This document shows positions 1 to 8,214 of a stretch of DNA of 64,000 nucleotides, in pieces. The DNA lies in NCBI GenBank assembly GCA_039198065.1, contig JBCCTU010000001.1:434001-498000 (forward strand). Reading direction: 5' to 3'. A program made the translations under genes and the position numbers. A model generated the notes under the pieces. The model did no database searches, was not told the DNA's origin, and was given only the letters and a program-made list of their open reading frames with translations. Origin of the DNA: CALHVX01 sp039198065. Lineage in GTDB: Bacteria; Pseudomonadota; Gammaproteobacteria; Pseudomonadales; Azotimanducaceae. The stretch's first letter is position 1. Every line of letters begins with the position of its first letter.

Positions 1-315
1 CTTGAGCGTGATGGCGGTTTTTACCTTTTCAGCCTCCGTATGGTGCCGCTGTTCCCGTTTTTCGTGATCAACCTGGTGATGGGAATGAGCCGCATGGGTG
101 TATGGCCGTTTTACTGGATCAGTCAGCTTGGCATGTTGCCTGGAACCTTGGTTTTCGTATTTGCTGGAACGCAGCTGGCGGAGATTCAAAGCGTCGTTGA
201 TGTGTTGAGTCCTGGGCTCATCCTGGCGTTTTCGCTGCTTGGCCTGTTCCCGATTGCGGCGAAGAAACTTCTTGAATTGCTCAACAGACGTCGCGCCCTA
301 CCCAGTGAGGGATGA
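1..315 (+). CDS. TVP38/TMEM64 (DedA-like) membrane protein, 3' part
   Basis: The reading frame is open from the first base and stops at 313-315, so the gene begins upstream of the window; 104 C-terminal residues are visible. The segment 'RDGGFYLFSLRMVPLFPFF' followed by a proline- and glycine-rich membrane stretch (LPGTLVFVFAGTQLAEI) is typical of the VTT (SNARE-associated) domain of TVP38/TMEM64 proteins. A last hydrophobic helix (LILAFSLLGLFPIAA) ends in a basic tail. These are inner-membrane proteins thought to act in lipid or membrane homeostasis; the substrate is not established. The flavoprotein gene follows directly, and TVP38-type genes often lie next to MerA-like oxidoreductases, so the two are probably co-transcribed. 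Confidence 0.8.
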   Translation, partial: LERDGGFYLFSLRMVPLFPFFVINLVMGMSRMGVWPFYWISQLGMLPGTLVFVFAGTQLAEIQSVVDVLSPGLILAFSLLGLFPIAAKKLLELLNRRRALPSEG

Positions 316-362
316 GCCGCGATTGCAGTGTTTCGCCACGGCGGCGATCTAAGGACAACGCG

Positions 363-1787
363 ATGGCTAGTTACGACAACAACCTAATTGTGATTGGTGC
401 TGGCTCCGGCGGGCTGATTGCCGCGCTGGTGGCGGCGACGCTGCGCGCCCGCGTGACGCTGATCGAACGCCACAAGATGGGCGGCGATTGCCTCAATACA
501 GGCTGTGTGCCGAGCAAAACGCTGCTTTCGGCGGCGAAGGCAGCCCACATCATGCGCCACGGTGCGGACTACGGACTGCAGTCGGTGGAACCACAGGTGA
601 ATTTCGCCGCAGTCATGGAGCGCGTGCAACGGGCCATCGCGACGATTGAGCCGAAGGATTCGGTGGAGCGGTACTCGAGTCTCGGCGTGAACTGCATCAT
701 CGGTGATGCGGAGTTTGTCGACGATCACAGTGTGCGCGTCAACGGCGAGGTCATCACCGCCCGCAGCATCATCGTTGCGACGGGCGGCACCCCGTTCGTT
801 CCGCCGTTGCCGGGGTTGGAATCGATTACGCCGCTGACCTCGGACAACGTCTGGGAGCTGCGCGAGCAACCTCGGCGGCTGGTGGTCGTTGGCGGTGGAC
901 CGATTGGTTGCGAGTTGGCGCAGGCGTTTGCTCGGCTCGGGACGGAAGTGACCCAGGTTCAGATGGGTTCGCACATTATGGATCGGGAGGACCCTGAGGT
1001 AGCTGCGCATATGCAGGAGGTATTGCGCAGCGAAGGTGTTCGCATAGAGCTCAATGCCCGGGCTGTTGCCGTGGCGCCCGGCGCCCTCACCATCGAGCGT
1101 GACGGCGAGCGTAGCGAGCTGCCTTTCGATCAGCTGCTGTTCGCTGTTGGGCGTCGAGCAAATACGGCGGGTCTTAACCTTGAGGCCGCCGGAGTAAAGC
1201 TCAGCGATCGCGGCACGGTTGCGGTGGATGAGTATCTGCGCAGCTCGACACCGAACATTTTTGCCTGCGGTGATGTTGCCGGCCCCTACCAATTCACGCA
1301 CATGGCCTCGCATCAGGCGGGCTACGCGGCGCTCAATGCGCTGTTCGGGAGGCTCTGGAAAACTAAGGTCGACTATGGGGTGGTTCCCTGGGCTACCTAC
1401 ACCGAGCCCGAAGTGGCGCGGGTTGGCTTATCAGAAGAGGAGGCCACAGCGGCCGGTGTTGCCTACGACGTAACGCGGTACGGCCTCGACGACCTCGACC
1501 GTGCGATTGCAGAAGGCAACGCGGATGGCTGGGTGAAGGTGCTAACCAAGCCAGGCAGCGATCGTATTCTCGGTGCCTGCATCGTCGGTCCGCATGCGGG
1601 GGAGATCGTGCAGGAGTTTGTTTCGGCTATGACCCACGGTATGGGTCTTAAAAAGATCATGGGTACCATCCACATCTACCCGACCGTTGCCGAGGCCAAC
1701 AAGTTAGCCGCTGGTGCCTGGCGCAAAGCTCGTGCGCCGCAGGGCGCGCTTGACCTGCTCGGGCGCGTGTTTGCCCTCACGCGATAA
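363..1787 (+). CDS. MerA/Lpd-like FAD-dependent pyridine nucleotide-disulfide oxidoreductase
   Basis: Class I pyridine nucleotide-disulfide oxidoreductase of 474 residues. The N-terminal FAD-binding Rossmann motif (VIGAGSGGLIAA), the redox-active disulfide motif (GGDCLNTGCVPSKTLL), the NAD(P)H-binding motif (VVGGGPIGCELAQAF) and the second FAD motif (IFACGDVAGPYQFTH) are all in order. The C-terminal dimerisation domain ends with HIYPTVAEANKLA. It lacks the N-terminal metal-binding domain and the C-terminal vicinal cysteines of true mercuric reductase, so mercury reduction is unlikely; the physiological disulfide substrate is unknown. I chose ATG 363 because AAGGA lies just upstream; an upstream in-frame ATG at 312 overlaps the preceding gene's end. 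It probably forms an operon with that gene. Confidence 0.88.
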   Translation: MASYDNNLIVIGAGSGGLIAALVAATLRARVTLIERHKMGGDCLNTGCVPSKTLLSAAKAAHIMRHGADYGLQSVEPQVNFAAVMERVQRAIATIEPKDSVERYSSLGVNCIIGDAEFVDDHSVRVNGEVITARSIIVATGGTPFVPPLPGLESITPLTSDNVWELREQPRRLVVVGGGPIGCELAQAFARLGTEVTQVQMGSHIMDREDPEVAAHMQEVLRSEGVRIELNARAVAVAPGALTIERDGERSELPFDQLLFAVGRRANTAGLNLEAAGVKLSDRGTVAVDEYLRSSTPNIFACGDVAGPYQFTHMASHQAGYAALNALFGRLWKTKVDYGVVPWATYTEPEVARVGLSEEEATAAGVAYDVTRYGLDDLDRAIAEGNADGWVKVLTKPGSDRILGACIVGPHAGEIVQEFVSAMTHGMGLKKIMGTIHIYPTVAEANKLAAGAWRKARAPQGALDLLGRVFALTR

Positions 1788-1802
1788 CCACTAGGGGATT
1801 GC

Positions 1803-2513
1803 TCAACCGCAGAGCTTCTTGATTTCCCGGCGCAGCTGTTTCGTGCCACGGACGAACACCTCGGGCTCGTTGCACAGCGTGCCCAGACACAGGTAACCGT
1901 AGAGGTCAGCGAACAATCGTTCCGCGCGTTTCCGTGAGGCCTTGGTAGAAAATCCTAAGGCTTCGAACTCGAAGGCGACCTGCGCACGCCAGTGCTCGAA
2001 CTGTCGTGCGAGCTGCTCGCGGTCGACCGCACTGGCGTTTTCCAGCGCAAAGGTCGCAAGTAAGCAGGGCTCACGCCCGTGACCAACGTAGGATGAGAAA
2101 GCGTCAACCAGACCGAGGAGCCGGTCCGAGGCATCGGCTTTGCCCTTTTTTCTCTGCTTCGACGGGCCGCTGACGGCCTGTTGAAGCTTTGCGACAGCCT
2201 CCCGGACCACGGCTCGACCCATATCGATCTTGCCGCCAGGAAAGTGGTGGTACAGGCTCGCCTTGCCGAGCTCCGATGCGGCGGCGAGGCTAGCAATGCT
2301 TGCCCCTGCATAGCCTTGCCGGAGGAAGACCCCGCGCAGTGCGCCCCGAATCCGGTCGAGGGCTGATGCTCGAGCGGTTGCGCTGGTCGTTCTCTCGGTT
2401 ACCGCCTCGGGCACCGACTCGGGCCCCGAATCGGGTAATCCGCGGGACTCCGGAACAACAACCGGAACCTGGGCGTCGACTGGCTCGGAATCATGCTGTC
2501 TGGGTTTACTCAC
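1803..2513 (-). CDS. TetR/AcrR family transcriptional regulator
   Basis: The helix-turn-helix region reads IRGALRGVFLRQGYAGAS then IASLAAASELGKASLYHHF, the classic TetR N-terminal fold; the C-terminal half is a variable ligand-binding domain ending LRREIKKLCG. The start is uncertain. An ATG at 2609 is in frame but has no Shine-Dalgarno and sits 3 bp from a 20-bp palindrome. GTG 2513, used here, has GGAGG 13 nt upstream and gives 236 residues, still with about 50 low-complexity residues (PDSGPESVPEAV) before the DNA-binding domain. If GTG 2513 is right, the palindrome lies about 100 bp upstream, a natural autoregulatory position. The ligand cannot be read from sequence. The gene is divergent from the ECF sigma operon. 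Confidence 0.85.
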   Translation of the reverse strand: MSKPRQHDSEPVDAQVPVVVPESRGLPDSGPESVPEAVTERTTSATARASALDRIRGALRGVFLRQGYAGASIASLAAASELGKASLYHHFPGGKIDMGRAVVREAVAKLQQAVSGPSKQRKKGKADASDRLLGLVDAFSSYVGHGREPCLLATFALENASAVDREQLARQFEHWRAQVAFEFEALGFSTKASRKRAERLFADLYGYLCLGTLCNEPEVFVRGTKQLRREIKKLCG

Positions 2514-2540
2514 TGGCCGCTTCAAACCTCCGCTTGATTC

Positions 2541-2577
2541 TTGGCGCGTAACTCTTGGCGCGCAATTTTTTGGCGCG
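2541..2577. repeat. Three direct copies of TTGGCGCG upstream of the tetR-like gene
   Basis: TTGGCGCG occurs at 2541-2548, 2555-2562 and 2570-2577, with 14 and 15 bp between starts. If the regulator starts at GTG 2513 the copies lie in its leader and could be regulatory; if it starts at 2609 they encode part of a poorly conserved tail. The function is unknown. Confidence 0.45.
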
Positions 2578-2612
2578 TACTGCTCCGCAGGGCCCGGCCA
2601 CTCGTGCATGAG

Positions 2613-2632
2613 AAGACCGAACGATCGGTCTT
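2613..2632. promoter_or_regulatory. 20-bp palindrome, probable TetR-family operator
   Basis: AAGACCGA and TCGGTCTT form a perfect 8-bp inverted repeat around a 4-bp centre (ACGA). Palindromes of the GACCG-N-CGGTC type are typical TetR-family operators, and this one lies between the TetR-like gene and the divergent ECF sigma operon. A related half-site, GACCGAACG, occurs again at 2743-2751, flanked by two TTGTACGG copies (2736-2743 and 2753-2760). Autoregulation, perhaps with control of the sigma operon, is inferred. Confidence 0.7.
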
Positions 2633-2878
2633 TAGTCAGCCTGAGTTTGCCTGCTCACGGGCGGGAAATATGACCGCTATATGACAGTGTAGCGATCGTT
2701 TGGCGGCGCTCCAACCAGGTATGGGAGATCGGCAATTGTACGGACCGAACGTTTGTACGGCTCGGTTGGGTATTGCTTCTAGTACCCGGTACGGTCGGGA
2801 TTGCAGATTTTTTCGGTCAACACGAAAAAAGAGCTAAGTTGGCTGCGACCTTTTCAGCTGATAGCGCATCTAGTCCCC

Positions 2879-3529
2879 ATGGCAGGGTTCGCCGACATCT
2901 CTGTACCACTCGAGCTGGCCGAACGCCTGGCACAGGGCGATGGCTCCGCGCAGGCGGAAGTCTATCGGCTGGTTTCGCCCCGCATGATGGGGCTGGCGGT
3001 TCGGGTGCTGAACGATCGTGGGGCCGCCCAGGAAGTCGTGCAGGACACCTTTGTACAGATGATCGAACACGCCGCAGAGCTGCGTGAGCCCGGGGCGCTC
3101 CTGCCCTGGCTTCGCCGGGTTGCGGTTAATCACTGTCTGATGCGGCTGCGTTCACCCTGGCACGCGCGCCGCGTGGCCGTCGGGGATGATGGCGAAGACG
3201 GTGGGCCGGGACTCCTCGACACCGGTGACGGTGCAGTCTCCGCGGCACGCATGGAATCGGAGCCCGATATCCAGCAGGCGCTCGCCAGACTCGGCGCTGA
3301 AACCCGAATGGTGGTTTGGCTGCACGACGTTGAGGGGTACACGCATAAGGAAATCGGCTCGCTCATGGGCAAAACGGCGAGCTTCTCTAAATCACAGCTG
3401 GCGCGAGGTTACGCAAAACTCGAGCAGTGGTACCAGAAACAAGGTCCAGACCATGACGGACAAACAAGACGACAACCTCGATCAGGCCGAGGAACAAACA
3501 GTGCTCATCGATCTGCTTGCACTCCGTGA
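2879..3529 (+). CDS. RNA polymerase sigma factor, ECF subfamily
   Basis: A 216-residue ECF sigma factor. Region 2 is visible as VYRLVSPRMMGLAVRVLND then AQEVVQDTFVQMIEHA and LPWLRRVAVNHCLMRLR. Region 4 is VVWLHDVEGYTHKEIGSLMG followed by SFSKSQLARGYAKLEQW, the recognition helix for the -35 element. Start choice is soft: ATG 2879 begins the conserved part but has no clear ribosome site, and a TTG at 2801 is an alternative. Its 3' end overlaps the next gene by 77 bp, implying coupled expression with the anti-sigma factor. The product should redirect RNA polymerase to an envelope-linked regulon; the signal is unknown. Confidence 0.9.
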   Translation: MAGFADISVPLELAERLAQGDGSAQAEVYRLVSPRMMGLAVRVLNDRGAAQEVVQDTFVQMIEHAAELREPGALLPWLRRVAVNHCLMRLRSPWHARRVAVGDDGEDGGPGLLDTGDGAVSAARMESEPDIQQALARLGAETRMVVWLHDVEGYTHKEIGSLMGKTASFSKSQLARGYAKLEQWYQKQGPDHDGQTRRQPRSGRGTNSAHRSACTP

Positions 3530-4166
3530 TGGCGAGCTGCTCGACGCACCGCGCCACGATGCCCTGCTGGGCGATCCGGATGCGGCGGTGCGGCTGCGTC
3601 GACTTGAGCTGATTCGTCAGGAATTGGAAGCATTGCCGGATATCGAGCCGGCGGATGACACCTGGGCGCGAATCCAGGCTCAGAGCTCGGGCACGTTGGT
3701 GAGTCTGCCGACACCGGCACGCGAGCGGCGCTCCAGCATGCGCTACCCGTTGGCCACCGCAGCAACGGTGTTTTTCGCGGTTCTGGCGTTATCCATTGTT
3801 GTTGGCCCGGAGCTTAAGGGACCGACGTCGGTGCCGCAGCCGGGGCAGGCTCTAGATTCAGCGCCGAGCATCGCCCAGATCACACCGGCGCCTCAGGATT
3901 CGCTGGCGGCCCTTGTTGACCGATCGCAATCGCTGGAAGCCGTTGCCCGTGTGCCGGTGGTACGCCAGGCCAGCAGCAACAGTGCGAGTCGCGATGCGCT
4001 GCTCATACGGATCGCGGAGCTTGATGAAGAAATTAACCGGCTGATCGAGCAGGACAGTTTGGAGCCTGCTCTTAAAGAGCAGCTGTATCGCCAGCGGGTG
4101 GATCTGTTGGAAACGTTACTGACCGTGCAGCGCGAGCAGCTTAAAGCGTCTGCCGAGCTGTTTTGA
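3453..4166 (+). CDS. Putative membrane-bound anti-sigma factor
   Basis: A 237-residue protein with an acidic, helical N-terminal cytoplasmic part (LIDLLALRDGELLDAPRHD), one membrane helix at about residues 92-113 (YPLATAATVFFAVLALSIVV), a Pro/Ala/Ser-rich periplasmic linker, and a C-terminal helical segment (IAELDEEINRLIEQDSLEP) likely to form a coiled coil. This is the architecture of single-pass anti-sigma factors. I do not see the HxxxCxxC zinc motif of the ZAS class. Position directly downstream of, and overlapping, the ECF sigma gene is the main argument; the protein would hold the sigma factor at the membrane until a periplasmic signal arrives. Confidence 0.7.
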   Translation: MTDKQDDNLDQAEEQTVLIDLLALRDGELLDAPRHDALLGDPDAAVRLRRLELIRQELEALPDIEPADDTWARIQAQSSGTLVSLPTPARERRSSMRYPLATAATVFFAVLALSIVVGPELKGPTSVPQPGQALDSAPSIAQITPAPQDSLAALVDRSQSLEAVARVPVVRQASSNSASRDALLIRIAELDEEINRLIEQDSLEPALKEQLYRQRVDLLETLLTVQREQLKASAELF

Positions 4167-4200
4167 GCAGCAGTCGGGCTGGTAAGAATTGGATGTGACT

Positions 4201-5280
4201 ATGACGATGAAAGAAAAATTTAAGCCAGGTTGGCTTGGAACCGCGGGGCTTGTGTTGATGGTGGCCAGCGGAGCGGTTCTCGGTGCCGCGGCCCCGGCAC
4301 CAATGCCAGCACCGGAACCGCCAGATTTCGAGGCGCGGTTGGAGGCTGCGGAGGCGAAGCTTGACGCGGCCGCCAAGCAGCTTCGTGAGCTGTACCGGGA
4401 AAAGCGCAGTAGCGAGAACAAACCCAAGAAAGCCATGCTTGGCGTGCTGGTTGAGCCCGACGGTCGAGACAAAGGTGTCAAGCTGACGGGGATTACGCCC
4501 GGTGGGGGCGCGGAAGCGGCGGGGTTGAAGTCCCGTGACGTTTTGGTAGCGATCAACGGTGTTCGCTTAGATGATCCGGACGACGATCGCGGTTCAATGC
4601 GCGCGTTGACCGACATCATGAAAGACGTCGCTCCAGGTGAGTCGGTAACCGTTGACTACCGCCGAGGCAAAGAAGAGAACACGGCCGTGCTCGTTACCCG
4701 CGAACACTATAAAGATCTCGACGCAATGATGGGCGAACTCGACATCGACATCGATCTCGACGGCCTTGGAGATGACATGGCGCGTGCCGCGGAAGAGATC
4801 GCTGCCAACGCGCTCGTCATCGCCTCTAACGCGTTGCGCAGCGCCAATATGGCAACGGTGCCCGAGGCCCCCGAGGCCCCCGAGGCTCCGGCGGCACCCT
4901 TGGCGGACTTGGAGTCTTTTGCGAAAACCGTAAGCCTCACGACATCGAGTCAGCGCTTCATCGATCTCGATGCGGATCTTGCGCGCTACTTCGGGGTTGA
5001 TGGCGGTGTGCTTGCCGTCGACGTGCCCCAATCGGCCAACGGGCTGCGTAGCGGCGACGTGCTGCTGTCGATCGATGGTGACGCGGTCAGTGATGCGGAC
5101 GCGGTACTTGAACACCTGAAAGCGGCTGATGCAGCGGTCACCGCAGAGATCTTCCGCAATGGCAGTGCCATGACGCTCGAACTCGAACCAGAGCTGTATG
5201 TCGGCGGTAAGACCGTGTCGGTCATCCGCATCATTCAGGACGGTGACGACGTAGAAGTATCCGTCGACTCGGACGACTGA
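4201..5280 (+). CDS. Secreted or membrane-anchored protein with two PDZ domains
   Basis: A protein of 359 residues. An N-terminal signal/anchor (WLGTAGLVLMVASGAVLGAA) is followed by a short coiled coil (FEARLEAAEAKLDAAAKQL), a first PDZ domain (about 80-165; LGVLVEP..GVKLTGITPGGGAEAAGLK..DVLVAINGVRL), an acidic linker with an EAP triplet repeat, and a second PDZ domain (about 265-345; GGVLAVDVPQSANGLRSGDVLLSIDG). There is no protease domain, so it is not DegP/DegS; it may bind exposed C-termini of envelope proteins. It is third in the sigma/anti-sigma operon and could be either target or signal sensor. The start is ATG 4201; ATG 4207 is equally possible. Confidence 0.8.
   Translation: MTMKEKFKPGWLGTAGLVLMVASGAVLGAAAPAPMPAPEPPDFEARLEAAEAKLDAAAKQLRELYREKRSSENKPKKAMLGVLVEPDGRDKGVKLTGITPGGGAEAAGLKSRDVLVAINGVRLDDPDDDRGSMRALTDIMKDVAPGESVTVDYRRGKEENTAVLVTREHYKDLDAMMGELDIDIDLDGLGDDMARAAEEIAANALVIASNALRSANMATVPEAPEAPEAPAAPLADLESFAKTVSLTTSSQRFIDLDADLARYFGVDGGVLAVDVPQSANGLRSGDVLLSIDGDAVSDADAVLEHLKAADAAVTAEIFRNGSAMTLELEPELYVGGKTVSVIRIIQDGDDVEVSVDSDD
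4861..4887 (+). repeat. 9-bp tandem repeat x3 in the PDZ-protein linker
   Basis: CCCGAGGCC, CCCGAGGCC and CCCGAGGCT follow one another, encoding Pro-Glu-Ala three times between the two PDZ domains. Confidence 0.85.
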
Positions 5281-5390
5281 GTACGCGCAACGAACCCCAA
5301 CTGGACTCCGTATGTGGCTGTCGAAGGGCAGCACGGCGTGGGTCATGGACGCATCGTTTGGCACAGGTGGAGCCGTCCCGCGCGCGTGGG

Positions 5391-5437
5391 TTGGTCACGC
5401 CTCTGTCGGCGATGACGTCCAATTTTTTGTATTTTTT
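5391..5437 (+). terminator. Rho-independent terminator of the sigma/anti-sigma/PDZ operon
   Basis: GTCACGCC pairs with GGCG-(A)-TGAC around a TCTGTC loop, and flanking TTGG/CCAA can extend the stem. It is followed by a strong T-rich tract (ATTTTTTG then ATTTTTTTC). It lies about 110 bp after the PDZ gene stop and before the convergent ABC-F gene. Confidence 0.75.
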
Positions 5438-5460
5438 TCGTTCGTTAACGAGGGGAGTGA

Positions 5461-7353
5461 TCAACCGGAGTCGGCGGACTCCAGTTCCTCCGACACCGCG
5501 AGCCAGTCGTGCTCCGCAGCGTCGGTAGCCTGGCGAAGCTTGCCGGCCTCTTTCAACAGCGCGTCGAGTTCGTCGGCCGGCAGGCTGTGATATACGTCTG
5601 GATCGGCAAGGCGTGATTCGACCGCCTTGAGTGACTTCTGCAGGCGATCGAGCTCCTGCTCCAGCTTCTTCTGTTTGTCCCGCAAGGGTTTCAATGCCTT
5701 CCGGGCGGCGGCGGCCTGACGCCGGCGTTGCGCAGCGTTTGAGCCGCCGTCGGACTGTACGGACGCCTTTGGTTCGGAGCTCCCGAGGCGTTGCTTACGG
5801 ACATCGCGCGTGTACGCGTCAAGGCCGTTTGTCCGTGTATGCAGGTGGCCGTCAGCTACCAGCCAGTAGGCATCAACGCAGCGTTCCAGGAGCGTCCGAT
5901 CGTGGGACACGAGCAGCAGGGCGCCGTCGTAGGACTGCAGTGCCAGGGCCAGCGCCTCACGCATATCCAGATCCAGGTGGTTGGTTGGTTCATCGAGCAC
6001 TAGAATGCCGGGGCGGTCCTGAGCGATCAGGGCCAGCACCAACCGTGCTTTCTCCCCGCCGGAGAGTTTCTCGATGCGGCGTTCGCACAGCGTTTTACTG
6101 AATCCCCAACAGCCCAGCGTATCGCGCGCCTTCTGCTCCGACATCTGGTGCTGCTGTTGAAAGCTGATCAGCGGGGTATCGCGGCGGTCGAGGGTTTCCA
6201 GCTGATGCTGGGCGAAGTAGCCGATGTGCGCGTGACGCCCGCGCACGATGTCACCGTCCTGCGGTGCCAGATCGCCAACCACGGCCTTCAGCAACGTTGA
6301 CTTTCCGGCGCCATTCTCGCCGAGGACACCGAGACGATCGCCGGGGAGCACGCTCGCTTTGACGTTGTTGAGGACGCGGTGCTGCGCGTAGCCAAGGGCG
6401 AGACCGTCGAGGGTTAGGAGGGGGTTGCTGAACTGATCGGCGTTTGGGAACTCAATGCGGTAGGGCGATTCCTGCTGCATCAGTACCACACGGTCCATCC
6501 GTTCCAGCGCTTTGATCCGGCTCTGGACCTGCTTGGCTTTCGTTGCCTTTGCACGAAACCGGCGAATGAACTGATCCAGGTGCGCAACCTCGCGCTGTTG
6601 CTTGGCGAACTGCGCGGCGTTTTGCTCCAACGCCGCTATGCGCTGGGCTTCGAAGGCCGAGTAGTTGCCGCTGTAGAGTGTCAGCTTGTGTTGCGACAGG
6701 TGCAGCGTGTGATCGGTTACGGCGTCCAGAAACTCGCGGTCATGGGCGATGATGAGCAGCGTGCCCGGGTAGCGTCGCAGATGCTCTTCGAGCCAGATCG
6801 TGGCTTCCAGGTCGAGGTGGTTCGTCGGCTCGTCGAGCAGGAGCAGGTCGGCCGGACACATGAGCGCCTGAGCAAGCGACAGGCGAATCCGCCAGCCGCC
6901 GGAAAAGCTCCGCTGCGGCTTGTCGAAGTCCTCACTGCGGAAGCCGAGGCCGTGGAGGATGGTGCCGGCACGCGCCTCTGCCGTATAGGCGTCGTGGTCG
7001 GCGAGCGCCGCGTGCAGTGACCCCATGGCTTCGGCGTCGTTGTCGGCGTCGGCCGCCACCAGCGCGGCTTCCAATTCTCGCAGGCGCTCATCGCCGTCAA
7101 TGACAAAGTCGATCGCCCGGCGATCGCTCGCGTCGACTTCCTGCGCCATATGCTGCACCCGCCAGTGCTCCGGCAGAGTTACGGAGCCGCTGCTCGCTTC
7201 CGCCTCGCCCAGGAGCAGCGCGAAGAGCGTTGACTTGCCTGCGCCGTTGCGTCCAACGAGCCCGACCGATTGGCTCGGATTGATGCGCAGGGAACACTGA
7301 TCGAACAGCCGCTGTTCACCGCGTTCGAAGGTGAGCTGATCGATGCGGATCAT
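5461..7353 (-). CDS. yheS: ABC-F family ATPase, YheS-like
   Basis: A soluble protein of 630 residues with two ABC ATPase domains in tandem and no membrane segment. Domain 1 has Walker A GRNGAGKSTL, signature FSGGWRIRLSLAQAL and Walker B LLLLDEPTNHLDL. Domain 2 has GENGAGKSTLLKAV, LSGGEKARLVLAL and ILVLDEPTNHLDLDM. Between them is the ABC-F linker (YSGNYSAFEAQRIAALEQ followed by basic helices). The C-terminal extension is a charged coiled coil (RDKQKKLEQELDRLQKSLK). ABC-F proteins bind the ribosomal E site and modulate translation. Domain order, length and C-terminal coiled coil fit YheS, with Uup as the alternative. Confidence 0.88.
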   Translation of the reverse strand: MIRIDQLTFERGEQRLFDQCSLRINPSQSVGLVGRNGAGKSTLFALLLGEAEASSGSVTLPEHWRVQHMAQEVDASDRRAIDFVIDGDERLRELEAALVAADADNDAEAMGSLHAALADHDAYTAEARAGTILHGLGFRSEDFDKPQRSFSGGWRIRLSLAQALMCPADLLLLDEPTNHLDLEATIWLEEHLRRYPGTLLIIAHDREFLDAVTDHTLHLSQHKLTLYSGNYSAFEAQRIAALEQNAAQFAKQQREVAHLDQFIRRFRAKATKAKQVQSRIKALERMDRVVLMQQESPYRIEFPNADQFSNPLLTLDGLALGYAQHRVLNNVKASVLPGDRLGVLGENGAGKSTLLKAVVGDLAPQDGDIVRGRHAHIGYFAQHQLETLDRRDTPLISFQQQHQMSEQKARDTLGCWGFSKTLCERRIEKLSGGEKARLVLALIAQDRPGILVLDEPTNHLDLDMREALALALQSYDGALLLVSHDRTLLERCVDAYWLVADGHLHTRTNGLDAYTRDVRKQRLGSSEPKASVQSDGGSNAAQRRRQAAAARKALKPLRDKQKKLEQELDRLQKSLKAVESRLADPDVYHSLPADELDALLKEAGKLRQATDAAEHDWLAVSEELESADSG

Positions 7354-7369
7354 GAGTGCAGTTCTACCC

Positions 7370-7411
7370 TAGGAAGGACAAACGCCAACTGCCGGATCGA
7401 CAGTTGGCGTT
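7370..7411 (-). terminator. Terminator hairpin downstream of the parA-like gene
   Basis: AACGCCAACTG (7381-7391) and CAGTTGGCGTT (7401-7411) form a perfect 11-bp stem with a 9-nt loop. Read on the minus strand the stem is followed by TGTCCTTCCT, a modest pyrimidine tract. It lies between the parA-like stop and the ABC-F start, so it would end the parA transcript. Confidence 0.6.
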
Positions 7412-7446
7412 GTTGAGATAGAAATTCTGTGCCGAGCCCGTGGGTC

Positions 7447-8214
7447 TCAGGCAGACAGCGGTTCGCCCGCATCCCCGGCAGGTGCGCGATGCGGCCCGGC
7501 GGCTTTGGGCCGACTGCGTAGGTCGCGAACGGTAACGCGGGCCCGCTTTTCCTGGGCGTCGATCCAGTTCACCAGCTCCCACCAGGCAACGCATTCTTTG
7601 CGTGCTGCTCGGCAATCTTTCATGTCGACCACACCGTCGCCGACTTCAGCGGCCTGGGTATAGACCGGGCTGTCTCGGAACGTGGCTACACAGGGGACAT
7701 CCAGACAGTCCAGGAACTGCACCAGCTTGTCGTGGAACTCAGTGTTCGGTTGGACCCGGTTTGCTACGACGGCAACGGGTCGCGGAGCCGTGCGGAACGC
7801 CCGATGGGTGATCAGCTCGGTGATGAACCGTTCGCCTACGTGCATGTCGATCGCGGAGGGAAGCACGGGAATCAGAATGACATCCGCTTGCTTCATCAGA
7901 ACTTCCAGGTCCCGATCTCGCGCGTTCGATTGACCGTCTACGATGATGCGGCTAGTCGTCGGGTCGAGCCGGTTATGAAACGCCTGGGTTTCATACATGC
8001 TCGCGCGTTGGTGCGCGGGTACCACGTGTACCTTGGGTCGTTCCGGCGCGCGCATTTCCCCCCAGAAGGTGCTCGCTGCTTGCGGGTCGTTATCGATAAG
8101 CGCGACGGAATGATCGCGGTTGGCATACGCCACTGCGAGATTCGTCGCGATTGTCGTTTTACCGCAACCGCCTTTGCCGTTGACGACCAGGATTCGTCTT
8201 GCCTCGGCGTGCAT
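7447..8214 (-). CDS. ParA/MinD-family ATPase (orphan)
   Basis: A 255-residue ParA-type deviant Walker ATPase. The motif GKGGCGKTTIATNLA has the signature lysine, followed by Walker A' (VALIDNDPQAASTFW) and a third motif region (DVILIPVLPSAIDMH). ParA proteins form ATP-dependent dimers on DNA or membrane and position plasmids, chromosomes or protein complexes. No parB-like gene or repeated parS-like sites are seen nearby, so this is an orphan and its cargo is unknown. The C-terminus carries a basic, Pro/Ala-rich tail (about residues 225-255) that could help nonspecific DNA binding (inference). It is monocistronic, with a hairpin terminator just downstream. Confidence 0.85.
   Translation of the reverse strand: MHAEARRILVVNGKGGCGKTTIATNLAVAYANRDHSVALIDNDPQAASTFWGEMRAPERPKVHVVPAHQRASMYETQAFHNRLDPTTSRIIVDGQSNARDRDLEVLMKQADVILIPVLPSAIDMHVGERFITELITHRAFRTAPRPVAVVANRVQPNTEFHDKLVQFLDCLDVPCVATFRDSPVYTQAAEVGDGVVDMKDCRAARKECVAWWELVNWIDAQEKRARVTVRDLRSRPKAAGPHRAPAGDAGEPLSA

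Noticed and set aside
384..1313. 309-codon open frame on the minus strand opposite the MerA-like gene
   Set aside because: It is antisense shadow of a well-supported flavoprotein; its composition (Arg/His/Gln-rich, no motif) is typical of GC-rich shadow frames.
363..1787. Mercuric reductase (merA)
   Set aside because: The C-terminal vicinal cysteines and the N-terminal metal-binding domain are absent and no other mer gene is near.
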